Part shown: in pieces, positions 42,656 through 49,663 of the stretch
Layout: the number at the start of each line of letters is the position of its first letter
Numbering within the stretch: position 1 is the first letter of the stretch
Made by a program: the position numbers and the translations under genes
DNA from: JAZLFH01 sp045615705
GTDB taxonomy: Bacteria; Bacillota; Clostridia; UMGS1883
Assembly (NCBI GenBank): GCA_045615705.1
Contig: JAZLFH010000068.1
Span: 1-52,602 of the forward strand
Length of the DNA stretch: 52,602 nt
Direction of reading: 5' to 3'
The notes under the pieces: generated by a model
Database searches by the model: none
What the model was told of the DNA's origin: nothing
The model's input: only the letters and a program-made list of their open reading frames with translations

Positions 42656-43175
42656 AAAATACGCAGTCGCAATAGGCTGTTTTGACGGAGTGCATAAGGC
42701 ACATAAAAAATTAATAGAAAAATGCTCTTTTTACGCAAAGGAAAATAATCTTACATCCGTGGCACTCACATTTGACCCGCTTCCTTTAAAATCACTCGGA
42801 AAAGATATAAGTGAGATATGTTCACTAAAAAGAAGGTGCGACCTTTTAAAAGAAGCGGGAGCGGACGAGGTGAAAATTTTAAAAACCGATGACGGACTTT
42901 TAAAAATGAGTGCGGAAGAGTTTTTCAGAGAAGTAATAATTAAAAAGTTAAACGCACAATATGTAACCGCAGGGTTTAATTTTCATTTTGGAAGAGGCGG
43001 TTTCGGAGATTATAAAACTCTTTTAGAACTCGGTAAAAAGTACAATATAAAGGTAGAAATAATGGACGAGGTTTTAAATGACGGAAAATGTGTTTCAAGC
43101 ACGCTTATAAGAAAAGCGATTAAAGAAAATGACACTTTGCTTGTAAAAAAACTTATAGGACGGGAAATAATATAA
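42645..43175 (+). CDS. FAD synthetase domain protein lacking the riboflavin kinase domain
   Basis: The 176-residue protein has only the N-terminal half of RibF: the nucleotidyltransferase motif VAIGCFDGVHKAHKKLI (HxxH-type), TFDPLPLKSLGK, FNFHFGRGGFGD, and the VSSTLIRKAIKENDTLLVKKLIGREII end. Standard RibF is roughly 310 residues and continues into a riboflavin kinase domain right where this frame stops. The following 120 bases hold the rpsO promoter and leader, with no remnant kinase. So it can adenylylate FMN to FAD, and the kinase must be elsewhere. The position after truB is the normal ribF position. The ATG at 42645 follows GAGG. Confidence 0.9.
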   Translation: MESKKYAVAIGCFDGVHKAHKKLIEKCSFYAKENNLTSVALTFDPLPLKSLGKDISEICSLKRRCDLLKEAGADEVKILKTDDGLLKMSAEEFFREVIIKKLNAQYVTAGFNFHFGRGGFGDYKTLLELGKKYNIKVEIMDEVLNDGKCVSSTLIRKAIKENDTLLVKKLIGREII

Positions 43176-43183
43176 AAAAACAT

Positions 43184-43212
43184 TTGACAACCAAATATTA
43201 CTGTGCTAATAT
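43184..43212 (+). promoter_or_regulatory. Promoter of rpsO (extended -10)
   Basis: TTGACA (43184-43189), a 17-base spacer and TAATAT (43207-43212) preceded by TGC. It gives an independent start for rpsO-pnp. Confidence 0.78.
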
Positions 43213-43217
43213 GTAAT

Positions 43218-43300
43218 CTGTCAGTTTTTTGACTATCCCGTGCAAAGTTATAGGGTTCACCGCCTTGGCTTTGTTCGAGGAGATATAGAAATTCGGAGGT
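43218..43300 (+). promoter_or_regulatory. rpsO leader, possible S15 autoregulatory RNA
   Basis: An untranslated leader of about 85 bases precedes the ribosome site. It can form a GTCA/TGAC hairpin (about 43221-43234) and a long-range CAAAG / CTTTG pairing across a CCC/GGG hairpin. S15 represses its own mRNA in other bacteria through such leaders. The fold here is only a guess. Confidence 0.35.
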
Positions 43301-43307
43301 GAAAGAA

Positions 43308-43571
43308 ATGTTAAAGGAAAAGAAGCAGGAAATCATCAGTGCCAATAAGTTGCATGACACAGATACAGGTTCTCCCGAGGTTCAAATTGCAATCTTGACA
43401 GAGAGAATCAATCATCTTAATGAGCATCTTAAAGCAAACAAAAATGACCACCATTCAAGAAGAGGACTTCTTAAAATGGTAGGTAAAAGAAGAGGACTTC
43501 TCAACTATTTAATGAAGGTTGACATCGAAAGATACCGTAAGACCATCGAAAAACTCGGTTTGAGAAAGTAA
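43308..43571 (+). CDS. rpsO: 30S ribosomal protein S15
   Basis: The 87-residue S15 binds the central 16S domain. The family sequence is clear: HDTDTGSPEVQIAILTERINHLNEHLKANKNDHHSRRGLLKMVGKRRGLLNYLMKVDIERYRKTIEKLGLRK. The ATG at 43308 has GGAGG 8 bases ahead; a GTG at 43299 would add three residues. It precedes pnp as in most bacteria. Confidence 0.98.
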   Translation: MLKEKKQEIISANKLHDTDTGSPEVQIAILTERINHLNEHLKANKNDHHSRRGLLKMVGKRRGLLNYLMKVDIERYRKTIEKLGLRK

Positions 43572-43574
43572 AAC

Positions 43575-43606
43575 TTAATGTAGAGGGCTTTTGCCCTCTA
43601 CATTAA
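43575..43606 (+). terminator. Hairpin after rpsO
   Basis: 14-bp perfect stem TTAATGTAGAGGGC (43575-43588) / GCCCTCTACATTAA (43593-43606) with a TTTT loop. No U-run follows it, so it may be a partial terminator or an mRNA stabiliser between rpsO and pnp. Confidence 0.75.
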
Positions 43607-43621
43607 CATTTAAAAAAATAT

Positions 43622-43696
43622 GAAGTATGAGCGGTATAGCAGTTATCCGAGTGATTAAAATTTAATAATTCGGATAAGTGCTAAACCGTATGCTTC
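43622..43696 (+). promoter_or_regulatory. Long leader hairpin before pnp
   Basis: Two arms (GAAG...CGGTATAGCAGTTATCCGA at 43622-43650 and TCGGATAAGTGCTAAACCG...CTTC at 43669-43696) pair over about 25 bp with a few mismatches and an AT-rich loop. It ends just before the pnp ribosome site ACGGAGG. In E. coli the pnp leader is an RNase III-cleaved hairpin used in PNPase autoregulation; this may work alike. Confidence 0.7.
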
Positions 43697-43718
43697 AATT
43701 TATACGGAGGTAGAAGTA

Positions 43719-45812
43719 ATGGAAAGAATTTTCAAAACCCAAATCGCCGGCAGAGATTTCATTGTAGAAACCGGAAAAGTAGCACAACTTGCCGGCGGTT
43801 CTTGTATGGTACGCTACGGCGAAACAGTTGTCTTGGCAACGGCAACGGCATCCGCAAAACCAAGAGAAGGGATAGACTTTTTCCCGCTCAGTGTGGATTA
43901 TGAAGAAAAACTTTACGCAGTAGGTAAAATCCCGGGAAGTTTTATGCGTCGTGAGGGCAGACCGAGTGAGAAGGCAATTCTTGCTTCAAGAATGATTGAC
44001 CGTCCCATTCGTCCGCTTTTCCCCAAGGATTTAAGAAATGATGTAGGTGTTGTAACGACAGTTATGTCGGTTGAGCCCGATAATTCACCGGAAGTTACCG
44101 CAATGAACGGTGCATCTATCGCAATTTGTATTTCAAACATTCCTTTCTCGGGACCTATCGCAGGTGTTCATGTAGGTTATGTTGACGGCAAAGTTGTAAT
44201 TAACCCGACACTTGAAGAAAGAGAAAAAAGCGAGATGTTTCTCACCGTTGCAGGCACAAAAGAAAAGGTAAATATGATTGAAGCAGGTGCTAAGGAAGTT
44301 CCGGAAGAAATCGTTTTTGAAGGAATTATGGAAGCACATAAGGCAATCGCAGAGATTTGTGAATTTATCGAGAGCATACAAAAAGAAATAGGAAAAGAAA
44401 AATTTGACTATGAGCCTATTGTTGTTCCCGAAGATATGTACGAAGATGTTAAGACACTCGTTATCGACAAAGTAAAGTTTGCTCTTGATACTGACGACAA
44501 GAATGTCCGCGAAGAAAACTTAAAGGTTGTATATGAAGAAGTTCACGAAAAACTTGACGAAAAGTATCCCGAACAAGTTGCTCTTTTAGACGAAGCGATA
44601 TACAAACTTCAAAAATATGTTGTTCGCCGTTGGATTCTTGACGAGGGCAAGCGTGTTGACGGCAGAAGTCTTAAAGATATAAGACCTCTTAGTGCAGAGG
44701 TTGGAATTCTCCCTCGTCCGCACGGTTCAGGACTCTTTACAAGAGGACAAACTCAGGTTCTTACAACAGTAACACTCGGTTCTATCCGTGATTCGCAACT
44801 TTTGGACGGTATGGACGAGTACGAAACAAAGAGATATATGCACCACTACAACTTCCCGTCATACTCTGTGGGTGAAACTCGCCCGTCAAGAGGCCCCGGA
44901 AGAAGAGAAATCGGACATGGTGCACTTGCTGAAAAAGCTTTGGAACCGGTAATTCCTTCCGAGGAAGAGTTCCCATATTCATTAAGACTCGTTTCCGAAG
45001 TTCTTTCTTCAAACGGTTCTACATCTCAGGGCAGTATCTGCGGAAGCACACTTGCTCTTATGGATGCAGGTGTTCCGATTAAAGCACCGGTAGCGGGAAT
45101 TTCTTGCGGTCTTGTAACAGAGGGCGACCGCTTCATTACAATGGTTGACATTCAGGGATTGGAAGACTTCTTCGGAGATATGGACTTTAAGGTAGCAGGT
45201 TCTAAAAAAGGCGTTACGGCTATCCAAGTTGACATCAAGATTGACGGTCTTACTCCCGAAATTATACACGAAGCACTCATGAAGACACGAGATGCAAGAT
45301 ATAAGATTTTAGATGAGTGTATGCTTCCTTGCATCGGCGAGCCGAGAGAAACTCTTTCAAAATATGCTCCGAAGATTACAATTACTCAGATTGACCCCGA
45401 AAAGATTCGTGATGTTATAGGTACCGGCGGAAAGACAATACAAAAAATTGTTGCAGAGACCGGCGTAAAGATTGACATTGAAGAAGACGGTAAGGTATAT
45501 ATCGCAACGAGCGATGACGAAGCGGCAAAGAGAGCGGTTAAAATTGTTCAGGGTATTGCAGGAGCAATCGAAATAGGCGATATATTCACCGGCAAAGTAA
45601 CAAGAATTATGGACTTCGGTGCATTTGTTGAATTCTTGCCCGGAAAAGAAGGTCTTGTTCACATTTCAAAACTTGACCACAAGAGAGTGGAAAAGGTAAC
45701 CGATGTTGTAAGTGTCGGCGATGAAATCGTGGTTAAGGTTATTGAGTTTGACCGCATGGGAAGAATCAATCTTTCAAGAAAAGATGCACTTTTAAAACCC
45801 GAAGCAGAGTAA
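43719..45812 (+). CDS. pnp: Polyribonucleotide nucleotidyltransferase (PNPase)
   Basis: PNPase degrades RNA from the 3' end using phosphate, as a trimer. The 697 residues hold two RNase PH domains (HGSGLFTRGQTQVLTTVTLG, VLSSNGSTSQGSICGSTLALMDAGVPI), a helical linker, a KH domain (IRDVIGTGGKTIQKIVAETGVKIDI) and an S1 domain (GDIFTGKVTRIMDFGAFVEFLPGKEGLVHISKL). It follows rpsO after two hairpins and ends in a strong bidirectional terminator. Confidence 0.98.
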   Translation: MERIFKTQIAGRDFIVETGKVAQLAGGSCMVRYGETVVLATATASAKPREGIDFFPLSVDYEEKLYAVGKIPGSFMRREGRPSEKAILASRMIDRPIRPLFPKDLRNDVGVVTTVMSVEPDNSPEVTAMNGASIAICISNIPFSGPIAGVHVGYVDGKVVINPTLEEREKSEMFLTVAGTKEKVNMIEAGAKEVPEEIVFEGIMEAHKAIAEICEFIESIQKEIGKEKFDYEPIVVPEDMYEDVKTLVIDKVKFALDTDDKNVREENLKVVYEEVHEKLDEKYPEQVALLDEAIYKLQKYVVRRWILDEGKRVDGRSLKDIRPLSAEVGILPRPHGSGLFTRGQTQVLTTVTLGSIRDSQLLDGMDEYETKRYMHHYNFPSYSVGETRPSRGPGRREIGHGALAEKALEPVIPSEEEFPYSLRLVSEVLSSNGSTSQGSICGSTLALMDAGVPIKAPVAGISCGLVTEGDRFITMVDIQGLEDFFGDMDFKVAGSKKGVTAIQVDIKIDGLTPEIIHEALMKTRDARYKILDECMLPCIGEPRETLSKYAPKITITQIDPEKIRDVIGTGGKTIQKIVAETGVKIDIEEDGKVYIATSDDEAAKRAVKIVQGIAGAIEIGDIFTGKVTRIMDFGAFVEFLPGKEGLVHISKLDHKRVEKVTDVVSVGDEIVVKVIEFDRMGRINLSRKDALLKPEAE

Positions 45813-45820
45813 TTAAAATA

Positions 45821-45857
45821 AAAAAAAGAAATTCGCAATTTGCGAATTTCTTTTTTT
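45821..45857. terminator. Bidirectional terminator after pnp
   Basis: 17-bp palindromic stem with A-run on the left and T-run on the right (45821-45837 / 45841-45857, GAAATTCGCA... core). It serves pnp and the convergent PepSY gene, whose stop lies 2 bases beyond. Confidence 0.9.
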
Positions 45858-45858
45858 A

Positions 45859-46248
45859 TCATTCGGCATTTTCTTCCGATTCAGGTTCACTCAATTCTTC
45901 ATTTCCCGTTTCGTCAAGTTGAGTGCTTCCTTGGTTGTCCTCTAAAATTTCACCCGTTTCACGAAGTATCTTGGTTTCAAAGTGCTGACCTTTTGCGTCA
46001 AAAGATATTATGTATATTGCATCTTCACCCGAACCTTGAATTTCTTCTGCATAATTTTCTATATCTTTTTCTTCAACACGGGCGTGGACAAGAGCAATTT
46101 TTTTTGCACCGTCAAAGCGAATCGTGGATGTTGTTTCGCTGCTTTTCGGAGAGTTCTCCTTGAATTTAAAAACGCCGTAATTGAGAACAAGCAATATCGC
46201 AAGAATAATTGCAAGTACTACTATAACTATTGGAACTATTTTCTTCAT
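45859..46248 (-). CDS. Membrane-anchored PepSY-domain protein
   Basis: This 129-residue protein has an N-terminal membrane anchor (IVPIVIVVLAIILAILLVLNYGVF) and a single PepSY domain (DGAKKIALVHARVEEKDIENYAEEI...AIYIISFDAKGQHFETKILRETGEILE). The C-terminal tail is acidic and disordered. PepSY domains are thought to inhibit or chaperone peptidases; the nearby YpeB has PepSY repeats too. Its promoter has an extended -10 (TGG-TATATT) at 46269-46274. Confidence 0.85.
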   Translation of the reverse strand: MKKIVPIVIVVLAIILAILLVLNYGVFKFKENSPKSSETTSTIRFDGAKKIALVHARVEEKDIENYAEEIQGSGEDAIYIISFDAKGQHFETKILRETGEILEDNQGSTQLDETGNEELSEPESEENAE

Positions 46249-46268
46249 AATAACACCTCATGTAAAAG

Positions 46269-46274
46269 AATATA
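46269..46274 (-). promoter_or_regulatory. Extended -10 of the PepSY gene
   Basis: TATATT preceded by TGG on the minus strand, about 20 bases ahead of the PepSY-gene ATG. The -35 is poor (TCTTGA at 17 bases) and overlaps the SASP terminator. Confidence 0.45.
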
Positions 46275-46286
46275 CCAAAATAACAG

Positions 46287-46320
46287 AAAAATCAAGAGGT
46301 TATTTTGCCTCTTGATTTTT
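46287..46320 (-). terminator. Terminator overlapping the end of the SASP gene
   Basis: Perfect 13-bp stem AAAAATCAAGAGG / CCTCTTGATTTTT with an 8-base loop (46300-46307). The stop codon of the SASP gene lies in the loop and its last codons form the 5' arm. Confidence 0.85.
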
Positions 46321-46476
46321 AAGATGCTCACTGTTATTTATTGCATTAATAATGATGTTATTTGAGTTTCTGCTTAAAATATTCCCAAAGCGGTTAATTT
46401 TTTCAAACTCCAAAGCACCAAGTTCTTTTGCAATTTCAAATTTTAAAGTGTCGCTTATTCTTAAATGTCGTGCCAT
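46300..46476 (-). CDS. Small acid-soluble spore protein, SspF-like
   Basis: The 58-residue protein (MARHLRISDTLKFEIAKELGALEFEKINRFGNILSRNSNNIIINAI...) matches alpha/beta-type SASPs of the SspF kind: the xSDxLKFEIAKELG helix (the region that holds the GPR protease site) and the (F/W)G-I-x-(S/A)R-x-x-(G/N)N-x-(V/I) stretch. SASPs coat spore DNA and protect it. The start at 46476 has GGAGG five bases ahead; a longer ATG start at 46503 was rejected for lack of conservation. A small GAGAC/GTCTC hairpin precedes the ribosome site. Confidence 0.85.
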   Translation of the reverse strand: MARHLRISDTLKFEIAKELGALEFEKINRFGNILSRNSNNIIINAINNSEHLKNQEAK

Positions 46477-46526
46477 AATAACCTCCGAGACTTTTTGTCT
46501 CACAGTTATTTTACGACAATTTTTAA

Positions 46527-46555
46527 ATTATAAACAAGAAATACTATACTGCCAA
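46527..46555 (-). promoter_or_regulatory. Possible promoter of the SASP gene
   Basis: On the minus strand TTGGCA (46555-46550), 17-base spacer and TATAAT (46532-46527), inside the end of ypeB. A SASP gene would normally use a sigma-G promoter, which I do not see clearly, so this sigma-A-like match may not be the one used in spores. Confidence 0.45.
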
Positions 46556-47887
46556 GGTTCCGTTTTCATCTTCAAGAAGAATAAGCACTTTTTCCTGATA
46601 ACCCGTTTCGGTATTCACATAAACCAAGAAATTATAGTCATCAAGCGAGCCTTTTAACTCATAGCACGGTACTTCACGCCCCGAATCGAGCGGAACTACC
46701 GAAAGATTTACATCTGTAATATCAATTCCCGATGCTATTGTTTCCTTTGCCTGTTCTATACTTATTTTTGGTTTTTTGATTTCTCTTTGTGTGTGATGGG
46801 CAATGTAGCCTCGTGCTTCAAAACCCACAATGTCGCCGTTATCAAGTGCGACTTTGACTTTCATGAGGTCGCCGTAAAAAGTGTATCCGTTTTCCTGATA
46901 GGCGTAGTTAATTATTATAGAACTGTCGTTTTCTTCAAAATAGGTTTCTTTCATATTTGTAAAGCCGAGTTTTTCTAAAAATTTTAAAGCCGATTTTTTT
47001 GCCTCATCACGAGAAATGCTCTTTTTTTCGATTTTGCGATTGTCAAGCATCCAAAGAAGTTTTCCGCCCTGCTTTGTGAACTCCATAAGAACTTTTTTAC
47101 CGTCAATTTCACCGCCTACACTGTAAGAAGGAATGTTTCCGCCCGTTTCACCCATAAATGAAAATGAAATATTCGGATACATCACCTTTGCACGGGAAAC
47201 GCTCATTTCGGGAGAAATCTCGGGAAGATTTTCGATAAAAAGCGGTTTTTGGTTGTCTATGTGCTGAGAAAACGGCCCGTCATAAATTAAAGACGGATAG
47301 TCGTGAAATTCTTTTTCTACTTCTTCCATACTGTTTGCCAACGCTACCGTTCCACGCCCGAAAAGGTGCGAAAGAGCGGACGCTCTTTCAAAGTGGTATT
47401 TTCCGTCATACATATCTTTTTCAATTTCAAGCAATTTGTCCGACAGAGTGGAGGCATAAGAAGAAAGATTTTTAAGTGTTTCTTTTTCTTCGTTTGTTAT
47501 TTCTCCGCCTTTTAAAAGCCTCATTGACAGAGAATAGGAAAAGTTACCTACCTGAGATAAAAAATTAGAAGTGTTTTCGAGATTTGTATCATAAAACGGA
47601 AGTTGTCCGAGGTTCGCCTTTGCACCTTCAGCCTGACGGTAAAGTTCGCTTGAAAGATACATTGCTTCCGCTTTATCGGAAATAAGCCTTCCTTTGAGCA
47701 GACTCATTTTTATATCGCTTACATATTGAGTAAGTTCCGAAAAGGAACGGCGATAATTATTTTCGGTTTCGCATCTGTCAAAATAGGTGCATTTCAAAAG
47801 GTAAACAATGGCTAAAAGCATAACAATAAATACGGCACATACAACCGAATACATATGACCTTTTTTCAGTCGATTTTTAATACTCAT
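46544..47887 (-). CDS. ypeB: Germination protein YpeB
   Basis: This 447-residue membrane-anchored protein (N-terminal helix about 12-30) has a long helical ectodomain (YRRSFSELTQYVSDIKMSLLKGRLISDKAEAMYLSSELYRQAEGAKANLGQLP) and C-terminal PepSY repeats (SRDEAKKSALKFLEKLGFTNM..., SIEQAKETIASGIDITDV...). YpeB is needed for SleB accumulation and stability in spores. It follows sleB by 9 bases, the standard sleB-ypeB order of Bacillus and Clostridia. Confidence 0.95.
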   Translation of the reverse strand: MSIKNRLKKGHMYSVVCAVFIVMLLAIVYLLKCTYFDRCETENNYRRSFSELTQYVSDIKMSLLKGRLISDKAEAMYLSSELYRQAEGAKANLGQLPFYDTNLENTSNFLSQVGNFSYSLSMRLLKGGEITNEEKETLKNLSSYASTLSDKLLEIEKDMYDGKYHFERASALSHLFGRGTVALANSMEEVEKEFHDYPSLIYDGPFSQHIDNQKPLFIENLPEISPEMSVSRAKVMYPNISFSFMGETGGNIPSYSVGGEIDGKKVLMEFTKQGGKLLWMLDNRKIEKKSISRDEAKKSALKFLEKLGFTNMKETYFEENDSSIIINYAYQENGYTFYGDLMKVKVALDNGDIVGFEARGYIAHHTQREIKKPKISIEQAKETIASGIDITDVNLSVVPLDSGREVPCYELKGSLDDYNFLVYVNTETGYQEKVLILLEDENGTLAV

Positions 47888-47896
47888 TTCTGCCTC

Positions 47897-48343
47897 CTAT
47901 TTTGCAAAAGTGTGATTTCCGATGGTTTTTATAATTTCGCGTGTAAAAATCCACTTACTTGTAGCGGTTTTCGGGTTATAATAATAAATGGCACCGCCCG
48001 ATGGGTCCCAACCGTTCATTGCATCACGACACGCACTGTAAACAGTCGAATTTTTGTCAATCGGCACATTTATCTGCCCGTCCGAAACAGCGGTAAAAGC
48101 ACCCGGCTGGTAGATTACACCCGCAATGGTATTGGGAAATGATGCGTGCTTCACACGATTAAGTATCACTGCCGCAACGGCTACCTGACCTTCGTAAGAC
48201 TCTCCACGGGCTTCTCCGTTAACGCATCGTGCCAAAAGTTGGTTTTCATCTTCTTTTGCGGTTTTAGCGAGAGCGTTCATTGAACTTGCAACTACAAAAG
48301 CGATGCACAAAACAGAAATTATACAAAAAATTAATTTTTTCAT
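47897..48343 (-). CDS. sleB: Spore cortex-lytic enzyme SleB
   Basis: The 148-residue protein has a signal peptide (MKKLIFCIISVLCIAFVVASSMNALA) and a SleB/Hydrolase_2 catalytic domain (LLARCVNGEARGESYEGQVAVAAVILNRVKHASFPNTIAGVIYQPGAFTAV, with the catalytic Glu in NGEARGE). It lacks the N-terminal peptidoglycan-binding domain of Bacillus SleB. It is a lytic transglycosylase for cortex during germination. It pairs with ypeB. A GCATA-17-AAAAATA match about 30 bases upstream could be a weak sigma-G promoter. Confidence 0.95.
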   Translation of the reverse strand: MKKLIFCIISVLCIAFVVASSMNALAKTAKEDENQLLARCVNGEARGESYEGQVAVAAVILNRVKHASFPNTIAGVIYQPGAFTAVSDGQINVPIDKNSTVYSACRDAMNGWDPSGGAIYYYNPKTATSKWIFTREIIKTIGNHTFAK

Positions 48344-48412
48344 ATCAAAATTCCTTTCAAATTTTATCGGGGTTATTTTTTCGCAGACAGAACAAAATAT
48401 GCTAAATTTGTG

Positions 48413-48441
48413 TTTACTTTTTATGGAATAATTGATATAAT
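48413..48441 (+). promoter_or_regulatory. Promoter of the phosphoglycerate-mutase-like gene
   Basis: TTTACT (48413-48418), 17-base spacer and TATAAT (48436-48441), then GAGGTG as ribosome site before the ATG at 48464. It faces away from sleB. Confidence 0.7.
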
Positions 48442-48463
48442 TAACTTGTTGAGGTGTATTTAG

Positions 48464-49663
48464 ATGAAATATGTAGTTTTTTTGGCGGACGGATGTGCAG
48501 ACCGTCCTATTGATAAATTAAACGGAAAAACTCCGCTTGAAGTTGCAAAAACTCCGTGCATGGATTTTTTCGCAAATAACGGGAAACTTATACTTGTAAA
48601 AACAGTGCCGGATAAAATGAAACCGGGAAGCGATGTTGCAAATCTTTCGGTTATGGGATTTGACCCCAAAAAATACTATACGGGTCGTTCTCCGCTTGAA
48701 GCATCGTCTATCGGCGTTAACCTTTCGGACCGCGACACTTCGTTCAGGGCAAATTTTGTAACGCTTTCAAACGAAGAAAACTACGAAGACAAAACCATGC
48801 TTGACTACTCTGCGGGAGAAATCTCTTCGCAAGAGGGAAAAGAACTTATGGAAGCGGTGGAAAAAGAACTTTCAAAAGAAAATATGCACTTTTATCCGGG
48901 CGTAAGTTACAGGAATCTTTTCGTTTGGAATAATGCGGACAAGGATATTTTATTGACTCCTCCGCACGACATAACGGGAAGAAAAATCAAAGAATATATT
49001 CCGAACAATAAAAAAATTCTTGACATAATGAAAAAAAGCAGCGAAATTTTCAAAAATCACCCCATAAACATTAAGAGAAGAAAAGAAGGTAAGAATGAAG
49101 CGACTTCTCTTTGGATTTGGGGCGAAGGGACAAAACCGCAGCTTTCGTCTTTTGAAGAAGAATACGGCTTAAAGGGTGCGGTTATAAGTGCGGTTGACCT
49201 GATTAAAGGCATTGCGAAACTTACAAATATGGACAGCATAGATGTAAAAGGTGCAACCGGAACGGTTAAGACAAATTTTGACGGCAAGGCGAACGCTGCC
49301 GTAAAAGCACTTTTGGAAGATAACAAAGATTTTGTGTATATTCACATGGAAGCACCGGACGAATGCGGACATCAAAGAGATTTGGAGGGCAAGATAAAAA
49401 GCCTTGAATTAATAGATGAAAAGGTAATAAAAAAAGTGTGGGATGCACTTGAAAAATCGGGCGAAGATTATAAAATTGTCGTACTTCCCGACCATCCTAC
49501 ACCTATTGAGATTGCAACTCATGCCCCGGAACCTGTTCCGTGCGTAATATACAGAAAAGGCGACAATAATAATTCAAACAAACGCTTTACGGAAAAAGAC
49601 GCGGCAGAATGCGAATATATCGAAGACGGCAGTACTCTTATGAGGAGGCTAATTAATGAGTGA
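48464..49663 (+). CDS. Archaeal-type cofactor-independent phosphoglycerate mutase homologue (possible homoserine kinase)
   Basis: This 399-residue protein belongs to the ApgM branch of the alkaline-phosphatase superfamily: VVFLADGCADRPIDKLNGKTPLEVAKTPCMD, SDVANLSVMGFDPKKYYTGRSPLEA, VYIHMEAPDECGHQRDLEGKI, and LPDHPTPIEIATHAPEPVP. The lineage carrying these sequences in Firmicutes and Bacteroidetes has been proposed as homoserine kinase (TIGR02535-type). Because the cell already has gpmI (11495-13012), a second PGM activity would be redundant, which supports the alternative. No thr genes are in the window, so the reaction is open. Confidence 0.85.
   Translation: MKYVVFLADGCADRPIDKLNGKTPLEVAKTPCMDFFANNGKLILVKTVPDKMKPGSDVANLSVMGFDPKKYYTGRSPLEASSIGVNLSDRDTSFRANFVTLSNEENYEDKTMLDYSAGEISSQEGKELMEAVEKELSKENMHFYPGVSYRNLFVWNNADKDILLTPPHDITGRKIKEYIPNNKKILDIMKKSSEIFKNHPINIKRRKEGKNEATSLWIWGEGTKPQLSSFEEEYGLKGAVISAVDLIKGIAKLTNMDSIDVKGATGTVKTNFDGKANAAVKALLEDNKDFVYIHMEAPDECGHQRDLEGKIKSLELIDEKVIKKVWDALEKSGEDYKIVVLPDHPTPIEIATHAPEPVPCVIYRKGDNNNSNKRFTEKDAAECEYIEDGSTLMRRLINE

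Noticed and set aside
43176..43300. A riboflavin-kinase remnant after the short RibF
   Set aside because: No frame in this gap shows the kinase motifs; it holds the rpsO promoter and leader instead.
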